DNA of 64,000 bases from Microbacterium sp. SLBN-154 (GCF_006715565.1 NZ_VFNL01000001.1:2108001-2172000), one strand, 5' to 3'. Counted from the stretch's first letter, positions 20,280-31,577 are shown. Notes: generated from the letters alone by a model not told the origin. Made by a program: numbers and translations.

Positions 20280-21082
20280 CGTCACCCGTCTCGGCGGCGA
20301 TCGACGCCGCCAAGGCCGAGGGTCGCGGTGCCCTCGTCGGATACCTTCCGCTCGGATTCCCCGACCTGGCCACGAGCATCGACGCCGCCGTCGCCCTTGC
20401 GGAGGCGGGAGCCGACGTCCTGGAGCTCGGTCCGCCGTATTCCGACCCGGTCATGGACGGCACCGTGATCCAGGAGGCGACGCAGACGGCGCTGGCCGCC
20501 GGATTCCGCCTTCGCGACACGTTCACCGCCGTCGCGGAGATCACGCGGCAGACCGACACCCCGGTGCTGGTGATGACGTACTGGAACCCCGTGATGCAGT
20601 ACGGGGTCGACCGGTTCGCCGACGACCTGCGCTCGGCCGGGGGAGCGGGCCTCATCACGCCCGACGTCACTCCTGACGCTGCCGGGGACTGGATCGCGGC
20701 GTCCCGCCGCACCGACCTCGACCGGGTCTTCCTGGCCGCTCCCACCTCCACCGATGAGCGTCTCGATCTCATCGCGTCGAACTCGACGGGCTTCGTCTAC
20801 ACGGTCTCCACGATGGGTATCACCGGCGTTCGCGAGGACCTCGACGCCGCCGCCCGCGGCCTGGTCGCGCGCCTGCGCGCGCACGGCGCCGAGCGCGCAT
20901 GCGTCGGCATCGGCATCTCGAACGCCTCCCACGTCGCGGGCGTCCTGGAGTATGCGGACGGCGCCATCGTCGGAACAGCGCTCGTCCGTGCCCTGCGCGA
21001 CGGCGGCATCCCCGCTCTGCGAGACCTCGCCGCCGAGTTGCACCAGGGCACGATGTCCGCGGGTGCCGGACGCCCCGCTTAG
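20276..21082 (+). CDS. trpA: Tryptophan synthase alpha chain
   Basis: Cleaves indole-3-glycerol phosphate and passes indole to TrpB. The 268-aa barrel keeps both catalytic acids, Glu in [11 protein letters not shown] and Asp in VMDGTVIQ, with [14 protein letters not shown] and VGIGISN. The start GTG overlaps the trpB stop. Its TAG stop is the first half of the lgt -10 box. Confidence 0.96.
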
Positions 21083-21085
21083 ACT
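21080..21085 (+). promoter_or_regulatory. -10 box TAGACT of lgt, overlapping trpA stop
   Basis: TAGACT is followed by seven bases and ATG at 21093. The box begins with the trpA stop codon, so lgt can be transcribed on its own as a leaderless mRNA. Confidence 0.6.
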
Positions 21086-21092
21086 CGAATCC

Positions 21093-22094
21093 ATGTCGTT
21101 CGCCCTCTCGAGCGCCGGAACATCCGTGCTCGCCAGCATCCCGAGCCCCGAGATCAGCTTCATCCAGCTCGGACCGCTCCGCGTCTACTTCTACGCGCTG
21201 TGCATCATCGCCGGAATCGTGGTGGCGGTCCTGCTCACGAACCATCGGCTGAGCAAGCGCGGTGCAGAGCCCTGGGTCGTCATCGACATCGCCCTTCTCG
21301 CGGTGCCGCTGGCCATCGTCGGCGCCCGGATCTTCCATGTGCTCACCCACCTGGGCTTCTACTTCTCCGAGGGCTCGAACCCGTGGAACCCCTTCCAGCC
21401 CGGCTCGGTCTGGGCCATCTGGGAGGGCGGGATCGCCATCTACGGTGCGCTGATCGGCGGCGCGGTCGGCGCGTGGCTCGGCTGCCGATGGACGGGGATC
21501 CGTTTCTGGTCCTTCGCCGATGCGCTGGCCCCCGGCATCCTGCTGGCCCAGGCCATCGGGCGCTTCGGAAACTGGTTCAACCAGGAACTGTTCGGTCTTC
21601 CCACCGACCTGCCGTGGGGTCTGGAGATCGACTCCGACAACGCCGCGTTCCCCCCAGGGCTGCCCGCCGATACGCTGTTCCACCCCACGTTCCTCTACGA
21701 GGTGATCTGGAACACGGCGGGCGTCCTCGTGCTGCTGTGGGCGGGGAAGAGTCTGCGGATGCAGTGGGGACGGCTGTTCGGCCTCTACCTGATCTGGTAC
21801 AGCGCCGGCCGCATCGTGTGGGAGTCGATCCGCATCGATCCCAGCGACATCTACCTGGGGCTTCGCACCAACGTCTGGGCGGCGATCTTCGGCGTCATCG
21901 TCGGCCTCGCCATCATCATCGTGCAGCGTCGACGTCACCCCGGTACCGAGCCGTCACCCTATGTGGCCGGTCGGGAGTGGAAGGGCCGGGGCACGGTACA
22001 ATCGCAGGACACCGACGACTTCGTCGACCTCAGCGAACCACCGGCGAACGAGGTCGCCGAGAGCGATGCCACAAGCACAGCCGCCAAGAAGTAG
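21093..22094 (+). CDS. lgt: Prolipoprotein diacylglyceryl transferase
   Basis: Adds diacylglycerol to the lipobox Cys of prelipoproteins in the membrane, including the SsuA-like protein at 1719. The 333-aa protein has seven hydrophobic segments, the family signature AIGRFGNWFNQELFG, and conserved ARIFHVLTH and HPTFLYE. About 55 C-terminal residues are hydrophilic and probably cytoplasmic. The ATG at 21093 is fixed by the -10 spacing. Confidence 0.95.
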   Translation: MSFALSSAGTSVLASIPSPEISFIQLGPLRVYFYALCIIAGIVVAVLLTNHRLSKRGAEPWVVIDIALLAVPLAIVGARIFHVLTHLGFYFSEGSNPWNPFQPGSVWAIWEGGIAIYGALIGGAVGAWLGCRWTGIRFWSFADALAPGILLAQAIGRFGNWFNQELFGLPTDLPWGLEIDSDNAAFPPGLPADTLFHPTFLYEVIWNTAGVLVLLWAGKSLRMQWGRLFGLYLIWYSAGRIVWESIRIDPSDIYLGLRTNVWAAIFGVIVGLAIIIVQRRRHPGTEPSPYVAGREWKGRGTVQSQDTDDFVDLSEPPANEVAESDATSTAAKK

Positions 22095-22160
22095 GGGTGT
22101 TCATCAGCTGATTCGGGCCGACGTCGTCCCATCTTGAGCATCAATGTGAGGACGGTACGC

Positions 22161-25100
22161 ATGGCCGCGAGTTCCGGCAGAAGCACCTCCACGTCTGTCG
22201 TGGGCGGTGGCTTCCCCGCCCGGCAGGGCATGTACAACTCGGCATTCGAGAAGGATGCCTGCGGGTTGGCGATGGTCGCGACGCTTCGGGGCGAACCGGG
22301 CCACGACATCATCGACCTGGCCCTGACGGCGCTGCGGAATCTCGAGCACCGCGGTGCGATCGGTTCGGATGCGGGTACCGGCGACGGAGCGGGCATCCTC
22401 ACCCAGATGCCCGACGCGTTCTTCCGCGCGGTCGTCGACTTCGACCTGCCCCCGATGGGGGAGTACGCGGCAGGGATGGTGTTTCTGCCGCGCGACGAGG
22501 AAGCACGAGCCGAGCAGAAGGCGGGCATCGAGCGGATCGCCGCCAGCGAGAACCTCGTCGTGCTCGGCTGGCGCGATGTGCCGGTCGCCGAGGAGCACCT
22601 GGGGAAGCTGGCCTTCGAGGCGCGCCCCGCCTTCGAGCAGATCTTCGTGTCCCGTCCCGGCGAAGGCGATGTGCCGGCACTGTCGGGCATCGATCTCGAC
22701 CGGCGCACCTATCGGATGCGCAAGCGCGCCCGGCACGAGCTCGACGCCTACTTCGTCTCGCTGTCTGCACGCACCATCGGCTACAAGGGCATGGTCACGA
22801 CGCTCCAGCTCGAACCGTTCTATCCCGACCTCCAGGATGAGCGTTTCGCCTCCGAGCTCGCCGTCGTGCACTCCCGCTACTCCACCAACACCTTCCCCTC
22901 CTGGCCGCTCGCGCAGCCGTTGCGGATGCTCGCGCACAACGGCGAGATCAACACCGTCAACGGCAACCGCAACTGGATGAGGGCGCGGCAGTCGCAGCTG
23001 GAGTCCGAGCTCCTCGGCGACATCCGTCCCCTGCTGCCGATCTGCACGGTCGGCTCCAGTGACTCCGCGTCGTTCGATGAGGTTCTCGAGCTCCTCACTC
23101 TGACCGGCCGGAGCCTTCCTCACGCGGTGATGATGATGGTGCCCGAGGCCTACGAGAAGCAGGCCGACATCGCGCCGGATCTCCGGGCGTTCTACGACTA
23201 CCACGCGAATCAGATGGAGCCGTGGGACGGCCCCGCCGCGCTGATCTTCACCGACGGCACGCTCGTGGGTGCGACCCTCGACCGCAACGGCCTTCGTCCG
23301 GGGCGCTGGACGGAGACCACCGACGGCTTCGTCGTGATCGGCAGCGAGACCGGGGTCCTCGACATCGCCCCGGAGCGCATCAAGCGTCGGGGCCGGCTGC
23401 GTCCCGGACGGATGTTCCTCGTCGACACCGCCGCCGGCCGCATCGTCGAGGACGACGAGATCAAGCGCGACCTCGCGACCATGCACCCCTGGCAGGAGTG
23501 GCTGGATGCCGGGCGCGTGCGCCTGGCCGACCTGCCCGAGCGTGAGCACATCGTCCATCCGATCGCCTCGATCACCCGTCGTCAGCGCACCTTCGGCTAC
23601 ACCGAGGAGGAGGTGCGGATCCTCCTGACCCCCATGGGTCAGAACGGCGCCGAGCCGCTCGGCGCGATGGGCAGCGACACGCCGGTCGCCGTCCTCAGCG
23701 ACCGTCCGCGCCTGCTGTTCGACTACTTCGTCCAGCAGTTCGCGCAGGTCACCAACCCGCCGCTGGACTCGATCCGCGAAGAGGTCGTGACCTCCCTGTC
23801 GCTGGGGCTCGGGCCCGAGCGCAACCTGCTGTCGTGGGGACCGGACCACGCCCGCACCGTGATGCTGGACTTCCCCGTGATCGACAACGACGAGCTCGCG
23901 AAGATCCAGCACATCGACACGGCACTGCCGGATCGATCGTCGGTGACGATCCGAGGTCTGTATCGCGTCGAAGCGGGGCACAAGGGCATGCGCAAGCGGC
24001 TCGAGCAGATGTGCACCGAGGTCGACCAGGCGATCGAGGACGGCGCAGAGCTCATCGTGCTCAGCGACCGCGACTCCAACAAGGACCTCGCGCCGATCCC
24101 GTCGCTGCTCATGCTGGCTGCTGTCCACCACCACCTCATCCGACGCGAGACCCGCATGAAGGTCGGTCTCGTGGTCGAAGCCGGAGACGTGCGGGAGGTG
24201 CACCACATCGCCACCCTCATCGGTTATGGCGCGTCGGCGGTGAACCCGTACCTGGCGATGGAGACGGTCGAATACCTCGTCCGCGCGGGTTACATCACCG
24301 GCGTCACCCCCGAGAAGGCGGTGAAGAACCTCATCTACGCCCTCGGCAAGGGCGTGCTGAAGATCATGTCGAAGATGGGCATCTCCACCGTGTCTTCCTA
24401 CGCGGGTGCTCAGGTCTTCGAAGCCGTCGGCCTGTCGCAGGAGCTCGTGGACACGTACTTCACGGGGACCGAGACCAAGCTCGGGGGAGTCGGGCTCGAC
24501 GTCATCGCCGCCGAGAACGCCGCCCGTCACGCCTATGCGTACCCCGAGGACGCCGCGGTGCGCGCGCACGAGCGGCTGTGGACCGGGGGCGAGTACCAGT
24601 GGCGCCGTGACGGATCGCCGCACCTGTTCAACCCCGACACCGTGTTCCGTCTGCAGCACGCGACGCGCACGCGGCGGTACGACATCTTCCGCGAGTACAC
24701 GAAGCTGGTCGACGACCAGGCGGCCGAGCTCAAGACCCTGCGGGGGCTGTTCCAGCTGCGATCGGGAGTGCGCCCCCCGGTGCCCATCGACGAGGTCGAA
24801 CCCGTATCGGCGATCGTGAAGCGTTTCCAGACCGGCGCGATGAGCTACGGCTCCATCTCCCAGGAGGCTCACGAGACCCTCGCGATCGCGATGAACCGAA
24901 TCGGCGGCCGGTCGAACACCGGTGAGGGCGGCGAGGACGTCGAGCGCCTGCTCGACCCGGAGCGGCGGAGCTCGATCAAGCAGGTCGCATCGGGACGGTT
25001 CGGGGTCACGAGTCTCTACCTGACCGAGGCCGACGACATCCAGATCAAGCTGGCCCAGGGCGCCAAGCCCGGCGAGGGCGGGCAGCTCCCTCCGGCGAAG

Positions 25101-26750
25101 GTGTATCCGTGGGTCGCGCGCACGCGGCATGCGACCGCAGGCGTAGGGCTCATCTCGCCACCGCCCCACCACGACATCTATTCGATCGAAGATCTGAAGC
25201 AGCTCATCTTCGACCTGAAGCGCTCCAATCCCGGCGCCCGGATCCACGTCAAGCTCGTGAGCCAGTCGGGAATCGGTGCGGTCGCGGCGGGCACGGCCAA
25301 AGCGCTGGCCGATGTCATCCTCGTCTCGGGGCACGACGGGGGTACGGGTGCGAGCCCGCTGAACTCGCTCAAGCACGCGGGCACTCCGTGGGAGCTGGGG
25401 CTGGCCGAGACGCAGCAGACGCTCATGCTCAATGGGATGCGCGATCGCGTGGTGGTGCAGGTCGACGGTCAGCTCAAGACCGGGCGCGATGTCATCATCG
25501 GCGCGCTCCTGGGTGCGGAGGAGTTCGGCTTCGCCACCGCTCCGCTCGTGGTCTCGGGCTGCATCATGATGCGCGTGTGTCACCTCGACACCTGTCCGGT
25601 CGGCGTCGCGACGCAGAACCCGACGCTGCGGGCACGCTTCAACGGCAAGCCGGAGTTCGTCGTGAACTTCATGGAATTCGTCGCCCAGGAGGTGCGCGAA
25701 TATCTCGCCGAACTGGGGTTCCGCTCGCTCGACGAGGCCATCGGCCGCACCGAGATGCTCGACCTGAATGGCGCGATCGAGCACTGGAAGGCCAGTGGGC
25801 TCGACCTCACGCCCGTGCTGCACGGCCCGAACTTCGCTGAAGACGAGCCGCGCCGCCATGGGCGCGCCCAGCTGCACGAGCTCGAGGAGCACTTCGACAC
25901 GGTGCTCATCGAGCGCGCCCGCGATGTGATCGAACGCGGCGGGTCTGTCACGATCGATCTGCCCATCCGCAACACCGAGCGTGCCGTGGGCACGCTCCTC
26001 GGACATCACGTCACGCGTGCGCGAGGCGAGAACGGTCTTCCTTCGGGGTCGATCACCGTCAACCTCACCGGCTCGGCGGGTCAGTCCTTCGGGGCATTCA
26101 TGCCGGCGGGGATCACGCTGCGCCTCGAAGGCGACTCCAACGACTACGTCGGCAAGGGGCTGTCCGGCGGCCAGATCGTGGTCCGCCCGCCGCGCGGTGC
26201 GTCGTTCGATGCGTCGAAGAACGTCATCGCCGGCAACGTCATCGGATACGGGGCCACCCAGGGCACCATGTTCCTCCGGGGCGTCGTCGGGGAGCGGTTC
26301 CTCGTCCGCAACTCCGGGGCGACCGCGGTCGTCGAGGGTGTCGGCGATCACGCGCTGGAGTACATGACCGGCGGCCTCGCGGTCATCCTGGGCGAGACCG
26401 GACGCAACCTCGGAGCCGGGATGTCGGGGGGAACCGCGTACGTCTACCGGCTCGACCGCAAGCTGGTCAATCGGGAGGCGATCGCGTCGGGCGAGCTCGT
26501 TCTCGGCGAGCTCGGCGCGGGTGACGTCGAGATGCTCCGCGACCTGCTGGAACAGCATGTGAAGGAGACCGGGTCAGAGCTGGCGCAGCGCCTGCTCGAC
26601 GACTTCGAGCGGGAGGCGCAGAACTTCGTCCGTGTCGTCCCGCGCGATTACGCCGCCGTCCTGCAGACCCGGCAGGCGGCGCTCGACGAAGGACTCGATC
26701 CCGACGGCGACGTCGTATGGAGCCGCATCCTGGAGGTGACGGGTGGCTGA
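22161..26750 (+). CDS. gltB: Glutamate synthase (NADPH) large subunit
   Basis: Makes two glutamates from glutamine and 2-oxoglutarate. The class-II glutaminase nucleophile is Cys34 (KDACGLAM), so a 33-residue propeptide is probably removed. The central and FMN domains follow, with the 3Fe-4S ligands Cys1134, Cys1140 and Cys1145 in a CX5CX4C pattern. The C-terminal beta-helix contains [16 protein letters not shown] and [13 protein letters not shown]. The 1529-aa length is standard. I chose ATG 22161, preceded by GAGGA, over the upstream TTG at 22134. It overlaps gltD by eight bases. Confidence 0.97.
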   Translation: MAASSGRSTSTSVVGGGFPARQGMYNSAFEKDACGLAMVATLRGEPGHDIIDLALTALRNLEHRGAIGSDAGTGDGAGILTQMPDAFFRAVVDFDLPPMGEYAAGMVFLPRDEEARAEQKAGIERIAASENLVVLGWRDVPVAEEHLGKLAFEARPAFEQIFVSRPGEGDVPALSGIDLDRRTYRMRKRARHELDAYFVSLSARTIGYKGMVTTLQLEPFYPDLQDERFASELAVVHSRYSTNTFPSWPLAQPLRMLAHNGEINTVNGNRNWMRARQSQLESELLGDIRPLLPICTVGSSDSASFDEVLELLTLTGRSLPHAVMMMVPEAYEKQADIAPDLRAFYDYHANQMEPWDGPAALIFTDGTLVGATLDRNGLRPGRWTETTDGFVVIGSETGVLDIAPERIKRRGRLRPGRMFLVDTAAGRIVEDDEIKRDLATMHPWQEWLDAGRVRLADLPEREHIVHPIASITRRQRTFGYTEEEVRILLTPMGQNGAEPLGAMGSDTPVAVLSDRPRLLFDYFVQQFAQVTNPPLDSIREEVVTSLSLGLGPERNLLSWGPDHARTVMLDFPVIDNDELAKIQHIDTALPDRSSVTIRGLYRVEAGHKGMRKRLEQMCTEVDQAIEDGAELIVLSDRDSNKDLAPIPSLLMLAAVHHHLIRRETRMKVGLVVEAGDVREVHHIATLIGYGASAVNPYLAMETVEYLVRAGYITGVTPEKAVKNLIYALGKGVLKIMSKMGISTVSSYAGAQVFEAVGLSQELVDTYFTGTETKLGGVGLDVIAAENAARHAYAYPEDAAVRAHERLWTGGEYQWRRDGSPHLFNPDTVFRLQHATRTRRYDIFREYTKLVDDQAAELKTLRGLFQLRSGVRPPVPIDEVEPVSAIVKRFQTGAMSYGSISQEAHETLAIAMNRIGGRSNTGEGGEDVERLLDPERRSSIKQVASGRFGVTSLYLTEADDIQIKLAQGAKPGEGGQLPPAKVYPWVARTRHATAGVGLISPPPHHDIYSIEDLKQLIFDLKRSNPGARIHVKLVSQSGIGAVAAGTAKALADVILVSGHDGGTGASPLNSLKHAGTPWELGLAETQQTLMLNGMRDRVVVQVDGQLKTGRDVIIGALLGAEEFGFATAPLVVSGCIMMRVCHLDTCPVGVATQNPTLRARFNGKPEFVVNFMEFVAQEVREYLAELGFRSLDEAIGRTEMLDLNGAIEHWKASGLDLTPVLHGPNFAEDEPRRHGRAQLHELEEHFDTVLIERARDVIERGGSVTIDLPIRNTERAVGTLLGHHVTRARGENGLPSGSITVNLTGSAGQSFGAFMPAGITLRLEGDSNDYVGKGLSGGQIVVRPPRGASFDASKNVIAGNVIGYGATQGTMFLRGVVGERFLVRNSGATAVVEGVGDHALEYMTGGLAVILGETGRNLGAGMSGGTAYVYRLDRKLVNREAIASGELVLGELGAGDVEMLRDLLEQHVKETGSELAQRLLDDFEREAQNFVRVVPRDYAAVLQTRQAALDEGLDPDGDVVWSRILEVTGG

Positions 26751-28209
26751 CCCCAAAGGCTTTCTGAAGGTGACCGAGCGGGAGCTGCCGCCTCGGCGCC
26801 CCATCCCGGTGCGGATCATGGACTGGAAAGAGGTCTACGAGCCGGGGGACTCGGCCGTTCTCCGTCGCCAGGCCGGTCGATGCATGGACTGCGGCGTGCC
26901 GTTCTGCCACAAAGGATGTCCGCTGGGAAACCTCATCCCCGAGTGGAACGACCTGGTGTGGCGGGGCGAGGGGCGCGCGGCGATCGAGCGCCTGCACGCG
27001 ACGAACAACTTCCCGGAGTTCACCGGCAGGCTCTGCCCGGCGCCGTGCGAGAGCTCGTGCGTTCTGGGCATCAACCAGCCCCCGGTGACGATCAAGCAGG
27101 TCGAGGTCTCGATCATCGACGAGGCGTTCTCGCAGGGCTGGGTCGAGCCCGAGCCCCCCGCGCGTCTGACCGGCAAGACGGTCGCCGTCGTCGGTTCGGG
27201 GCCGGCCGGCCTCGCCGCGGCGCAGCAGCTCACCCGGGCCGGTCACACGGTGGCGGTCTACGAGCGTGACGACCGCATCGGTGGACTGCTGCGTTACGGC
27301 ATCCCCGACTTCAAGATGGAGAAACGTCATCTCGAGGCGCGTCTTCGTCAGATGCGCGACGAGGGCACGCGGTTCCGCGCCGGTGTGGAGATCGGCGTGG
27401 ACATCTCGTGGAGCGATCTGCGCGCACGCTACGACGCCGTCGTCATCGCCACCGGCGCGACGGTGCCCCGCGACCTCGCGATCCCCGGACGCGATCACGC
27501 GGGCGTGCACTTCGCGATGGAGTACCTCGTCGAATCCAATAAGGCCGTGGCAGGCGACGCGGTGCCGAACCAGATCACCGCGGAGGGCAAGCACGTCGTC
27601 GTGATCGGCGGCGGCGACACGGGAGCAGACTGCATCGGCACCGCTCACCGGCAGGGCGCCCTGAGCGTGACCAACCTCGCGATCGGCAAGCAGCCGCCCG
27701 AGGAGCGCCCCGAGGATCAGCCCTGGCCGATGATGCCGAACCTGTTCGAGATCGCGTCCGCGCACGAGGAGGGCGGTGAGCGTCAGTACCTCGCGTCCAC
27801 CGTCGAGTTCCTCGCGAACGCCGTCGGCGAGGTCCGCGCGCTGCGCGTCGCCGAGACCGAGTACCGCGATGGGCGACGCGTGCCGAAGTCGGGCACGGAG
27901 CGTGAGATCCCCGCCGACCTCGTGCTGATCGCCATGGGCTTCACCGGTCCGGAGCACGCGCACCTGGCCGATCAGCTCGGCACTCAGTTCGGTCCGCGGG
28001 GAAGCGTCGAGCGCGACGCGGTCTACCAGACATCGGCTCCCGGCGTGTTCGTGGCCGGCGACGCCGGACGCGGTCAATCGCTCATCGTCTGGGCCATCGC
28101 CGAAGGTCGCGCGGCGGCTGCGGCGGTCGACGAGTACCTCATGGGCAGCACCGACCTGCCGGCGCCCGTTCACCCGAACGATGTCGCCATCGGGCTGCAG
28201 CCCGCGTAG
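26743..28209 (+). CDS. gltD: Glutamate synthase (NADPH) small subunit
   Basis: Passes electrons from NADPH through FAD and two 4Fe-4S clusters to GltB. The N-terminal cysteines form [14 protein letters not shown] and CPAPCESSC. The FAD site is [17 protein letters not shown], the NADPH site [13 protein letters not shown], and the C-terminal FAD contact [20 protein letters not shown]. At 488 aa it is full length. The GTG start overlaps gltB (TGGAGG ribosome site). The TAG stop forms part of the pyk -10 box. Confidence 0.96.
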   Translation: MADPKGFLKVTERELPPRRPIPVRIMDWKEVYEPGDSAVLRRQAGRCMDCGVPFCHKGCPLGNLIPEWNDLVWRGEGRAAIERLHATNNFPEFTGRLCPAPCESSCVLGINQPPVTIKQVEVSIIDEAFSQGWVEPEPPARLTGKTVAVVGSGPAGLAAAQQLTRAGHTVAVYERDDRIGGLLRYGIPDFKMEKRHLEARLRQMRDEGTRFRAGVEIGVDISWSDLRARYDAVVIATGATVPRDLAIPGRDHAGVHFAMEYLVESNKAVAGDAVPNQITAEGKHVVVIGGGDTGADCIGTAHRQGALSVTNLAIGKQPPEERPEDQPWPMMPNLFEIASAHEEGGERQYLASTVEFLANAVGEVRALRVAETEYRDGRRVPKSGTEREIPADLVLIAMGFTGPEHAHLADQLGTQFGPRGSVERDAVYQTSAPGVFVAGDAGRGQSLIVWAIAEGRAAAAAVDEYLMGSTDLPAPVHPNDVAIGLQPA

Positions 28210-28212
28210 GCT
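28207..28212 (+). promoter_or_regulatory. -10 box TAGGCT of pyk, overlapping gltD stop
   Basis: TAGGCT uses the gltD stop TAG. A start about seven bases downstream gives a leader of about 42 bases with CGGAG before the pyk ATG. Confidence 0.5.
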
Positions 28213-28260
28213 GGCCCCGGCCCTTCGCCACTTCCCCCATCACTCGGAGTTCATACACGG

Positions 28261-29709
28261 ATGAGACGCGCCAAGATCGTCGCCACTTTGGGTCCTGCCA
28301 CTTCCTCTTATGACATGGTCCGCGCGATCATCGACGCCGGCGTGGACATCGCCCGGTTGAACCTCAGCCATGGTGACTACTCCGTGCACGAGGCCAACTT
28401 CGCCAATGTCCGAAAGGCCGCTGATGACGCGGGTCGTCCGGTGGCGGTGCTCGTCGACCTGCAGGGGCCGAAGATCCGCCTCGGTCGCTTCGCCGACGGC
28501 CCGCACGAGCTCGCCGAGGGCGACATCTTCAAGATCACCACAGAGGATGTCCCGGGCACCAAGGAGCTCGTCTCGACGACGTTCAAGGGTCTCCCCGGCG
28601 ATGTCAAGCCCGGCGACTTCCTTCTGATCGACGACGGCAAGGTCCGCGTCGAGGTCGTCGAGGTCGAGGGCCAGGTCGTGACGACGCGTGTGATCGTCGC
28701 CGGCACGGTGTCGAACAACAAGGGGATCAACCTGCCGGGTGTGGCGGTGAACGTCCCCGCCCTGTCGGAGAAGGACGAGGCCGACCTCCGCTGGGGCCTG
28801 CGGATCGGCGCGGACTTCATCGCCCTCTCGTTCGTGCGAAACGCCAAGGACATCCAGCGCGTTCACGTCATCATGGCCGAAGAGGGGCGCCGGGTCCCTG
28901 TGATCGCCAAGATCGAGAAGCCGCAGGCGGTGGACAACCTCGAGGAGATCATCGACGCCTTCGACGGCATCATGGTCGCCCGCGGCGACCTCGGCGTAGA
29001 GCTGCCGCTGGAAGCGGTGCCGATCGTCCAGAAGCGTGCCGTGGAGCTCTGCCGCCGGATGGCCAAGCCCGTCATCGTCGCCACGCAGATGCTCGAATCG
29101 ATGATCAACAACCCGGTGCCCACGCGCGCGGAGACCAGCGACGTCGCCAACGCCGTTCTCGACGGCGCCGACGCCGTGATGCTCTCGGGCGAGACCAGTG
29201 TCGGGGACTACCCCGTGAAGGTCGTCGAGACCATGGCGCGCATCGTCGAGTCGACCGAGGATCACGGACTCGAGCGCATCGCGCCGCTGACGACCAAGCC
29301 GCGGACCCAGGGGGGTGCCATCACGCTCGCCGCGATGGAGGTGGCCGACTTCGTCGAGGCGAAGTTCCTCTGCATCTTCACCGAGTCCGGCGACACCGCC
29401 CGCCGCATGTCGCGTCTGCGTCCGAAGATCCCCATGATCGGCTTCACGCCCGAGCCGGCGATCCGCCGTCGCATGGCGATCACCTGGGGGATCCGCTCGA
29501 CGCTCGTGGAGCATGTCCCGCACACCGACCGTATGTTCATCCAGGTCGACGACTATCTGCTTGCGAACGATCTGGCCAAGGTCGGCGACAAGGTCGTCGT
29601 GATCTCCGGGTCGCCTCCCGGGATCGTGGGTTCGACCAACGACATCCGCATCCACAAGGTCGGCGATGCCGTGCACGGCGCGGCCCCGATCTACCAGACG
29701 CGGGACTGA
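28261..29709 (+). CDS. pyk: Pyruvate kinase
   Basis: Last step of glycolysis: phosphoenolpyruvate and ADP to pyruvate and ATP. The 482-aa protein starts MRRAKIVATLGPATSS and has ARLNLSHGD, VLVDLQGPKIRLG, VIAKIEKPQAVDNLEEI, and the signature GIMVARGDLGVELPLE with ATQMLESM. The C-terminal effector domain is present, with no extra PEP-utilising domain. It ends just before a bidirectional terminator shared with recQ. Confidence 0.97.
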   Translation: MRRAKIVATLGPATSSYDMVRAIIDAGVDIARLNLSHGDYSVHEANFANVRKAADDAGRPVAVLVDLQGPKIRLGRFADGPHELAEGDIFKITTEDVPGTKELVSTTFKGLPGDVKPGDFLLIDDGKVRVEVVEVEGQVVTTRVIVAGTVSNNKGINLPGVAVNVPALSEKDEADLRWGLRIGADFIALSFVRNAKDIQRVHVIMAEEGRRVPVIAKIEKPQAVDNLEEIIDAFDGIMVARGDLGVELPLEAVPIVQKRAVELCRRMAKPVIVATQMLESMINNPVPTRAETSDVANAVLDGADAVMLSGETSVGDYPVKVVETMARIVESTEDHGLERIAPLTTKPRTQGGAITLAAMEVADFVEAKFLCIFTESGDTARRMSRLRPKIPMIGFTPEPAIRRRMAITWGIRSTLVEHVPHTDRMFIQVDDYLLANDLAKVGDKVVVISGSPPGIVGSTNDIRIHKVGDAVHGAAPIYQTRD

Positions 29710-29724
29710 GCTTCCGTGTCCTTG

Positions 29725-29761
29725 CGAAACCTCCTCACGCGACGCGCGTGAGGAGGTTTCG
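29725..29761. terminator. Bidirectional terminator shared by pyk and recQ
   Basis: A perfect 17-bp stem (29725-29741 with 29745-29761) and a 3-base loop. It lies 15 bases past the pyk stop. On the minus strand its right arm and loop encode the last codons of recQ, whose stop is at 29737-29735 within the left arm. Confidence 0.85.
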
Positions 29762-31360
29762 TTCTTCCACGGCAGCCAGCTGGAGGACCCTGTATCCCTG
29801 CTCGTCGAAGAAGACGGTCAGTCGATCGTCGTCGGCGTCCACCACGGTCCCGCGTCCCCATTCGACGTGGTCGACCTCGGCGCCCGCGGGGAACGGCGCG
29901 TCGACGGCGGCCGCTGCGGCCTCTTCTGCGGTGCCGCCGCGGCACGTGTCGCAACGGTGACAGGACGCGGATCCGTCATCTCCGAAGTAGCTGAGCAAGA
30001 CCCGTCGGCGGCAATCCCTCGTCTCGGCGTACCGACGCATGACATCCAGCCGCGACCGCTCGATGCGTTCCCGGCGCTCGGCGGCCTCGCGCGCCAGCGC
30101 GGCCGCCTCTTTCGGTCGACGCACGGCGATGACGGTTGCGCCTTTCCGATCCACGACGACCACGCCTGCTTCGACCAGCAGATTCACCAAGCCCGTGACG
30201 CGCCGCGTCGGGAGCCCGATCTGCTCGGCGAGTGCCCGGATCCGCAGCGGCGTGCCGGCCTTCACGAGGGCGCGGTACACACGGCGGACGGCCTCGACGT
30301 CAACCGTGCGGGCGGTGAAGTACTTCCGGATCCCGAGGTCCTCGGATCGGTAGAAGAGCACGGCCTGCGCGGGTTCGCCATCTCTGCCCGCACGCCCGGT
30401 CTCCTGCGTGTACGCATCCAGCGATTCCGGAACAGCGGCATGCACGACGAAGCGCACGTCGGGCTTGTCGATCCCCATGCCGAACGCATTCGTGGCGACG
30501 ACGACGTCGACCTCGCCGTCGAGGAACTGCTCGTGCGTGCGTCGGCGCGCCCCCGAGGAAAGACCGGCGTGGTAGGTCTCGGCACGAACCCCTCGGTCGC
30601 GAAGACCCTGCGTGAGCCTCTCAGCGTCACGGCGGGTGGAGGTGTAGACGAGCCCCGGGCGGGGGAGCGTCGGAATGAACTCGTGCAGTTCGCGCTCCTT
30701 CTCGGCTTCATCTGAGAATCGCCGGACGTCCAGATCGATGTTCGGTCTGTCGACGCCACGCACGACCAGAAGTGGATCCGCCATGTTCAGGCGTTCGATG
30801 ATCTCCTCGCGCACGGGCGCAGCGGCGGTGGCCGTGAGCGCCACGGTCGGCGGACGTCCGAGGCGGTCGCGGACGTCGCCGAGTCCGAGGTAGTCCGGGC
30901 GGAAATCATGTCCCCAGCTCGCGACGCAGTGCGCCTCGTCGACGACGAACAAGCCGACCGCCACACCCGACAATCGATCGAGGACCTCGTCCTTGGCGAG
31001 CTGTTCCGGCGCGAGGAAGAGGAATTCGACGTCGCCGGCTGCGACGTTCCGCCACAGCTCCTCGGTCGCGCGGTCTCCGATGGTCGAGTTGAGCATCGCC
31101 CCGCGCGGAGCGCGGGGCGTATCGGCGAGACCTGCGAGCTGGTCGGCCTGCAGCGCGATGAGGGGGGAGACGACGATCGTCATCCCGTCTCGAAGCGCGC
31201 CGGCGAGCTGGTACACCGCGGACTTCCCAGAGCCCGTGGGAAGCACCGTGACGACGTCCCGTCCCTCGAGGAGTGCGGCCACGGCTTCTTCCTGACCGTC
31301 CCGCAGCTCCTCCCAGCCGAAGACCTCGCGGGCCGCGCGGACGATCGTCGATGTCGGCAT
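29735..31360 (-). CDS. recQ: RecQ-family DNA helicase with C-terminal Tudor-like domain
   Basis: 3'-5' ATP-dependent DNA helicase for recombination and repair. The motifs are LPTGSGKSAVYQL (Walker A), FVVDEAHCVASWGHDFRPDY (DEAH and aromatic-rich loop), ALTATA and the QETGRAGRDG motif VI. The zinc-binding Cys450, 467, 470 and 473 are spaced CX16CX2CX2C, as in E. coli RecQ, followed by a shortened tail. No HRDC domain is present. Instead residues 490-541 (GAEVDHVEWGRGTVV, then DRLTVFFDEQGYRVL) resemble the Tudor-like C-terminal domain of UvrD/PcrA. GAGGAGAGG precedes the ATG at 31360. Confidence 0.92.
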   Translation of the reverse strand: MPTSTIVRAAREVFGWEELRDGQEEAVAALLEGRDVVTVLPTGSGKSAVYQLAGALRDGMTIVVSPLIALQADQLAGLADTPRAPRGAMLNSTIGDRATEELWRNVAAGDVEFLFLAPEQLAKDEVLDRLSGVAVGLFVVDEAHCVASWGHDFRPDYLGLGDVRDRLGRPPTVALTATAAAPVREEIIERLNMADPLLVVRGVDRPNIDLDVRRFSDEAEKERELHEFIPTLPRPGLVYTSTRRDAERLTQGLRDRGVRAETYHAGLSSGARRRTHEQFLDGEVDVVVATNAFGMGIDKPDVRFVVHAAVPESLDAYTQETGRAGRDGEPAQAVLFYRSEDLGIRKYFTARTVDVEAVRRVYRALVKAGTPLRIRALAEQIGLPTRRVTGLVNLLVEAGVVVVDRKGATVIAVRRPKEAAALAREAAERRERIERSRLDVMRRYAETRDCRRRVLLSYFGDDGSASCHRCDTCRGGTAEEAAAAAVDAPFPAGAEVDHVEWGRGTVVDADDDRLTVFFDEQGYRVLQLAAVEERNLLTRVA

Positions 31361-31457
31361 GCCGATCCTCTCCTCGGAAAACGAGGATCATCCTGGCATC
31401 CGCCTCCGAAGTCGGGGCCCGGGGTTGACACGGCGCGGGAAAGACCGATCGTCGGCA

Positions 31458-31543
31458 TGGTGCCGGTGGTGGGAGTCGAACCCACACGCCCTTTCGGGCA
31501 ACCGAGTTTGAGTCGGTCGCGTCTGCCATTCCGCCACACCGGC
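31458..31543 (-). tRNA. tRNA-Leu (anticodon CAA)
   Basis: A class II tRNA with a long variable arm. The 7-bp acceptor arms are GCCGGTG and CACCGGC, with an encoded CCA at 31460-31458. The anticodon loop is CTCAAAC with CAA at 31510-31508, reading the UUG codon. The T-arm carries the usual TTCGACT loop. It lies between divergent recQ and pdtaR. Confidence 0.97.
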
Positions 31544-31571
31544 TCGCGGCCAGCGGCCGCGTCCGCCCTCG

Positions 31572-31577
31572 ACCCTA
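31572..31577 (-). promoter_or_regulatory. -10 box TAGGGT of tRNA-Leu
   Basis: On the minus strand TAGGGT lies 28 bases before the mature tRNA 5' end, which would give a precursor leader of about 22 bases. No clear -35 box is visible. Confidence 0.4.

Noticed and set aside
22104..26558. A 1484-codon open frame on the minus strand opposite gltB
   Set aside because: It is antisense to a fully recognisable gltB, has low-complexity Arg/Gly/Val-rich composition and no domain. Long antisense frames are expected from third-position GC bias.
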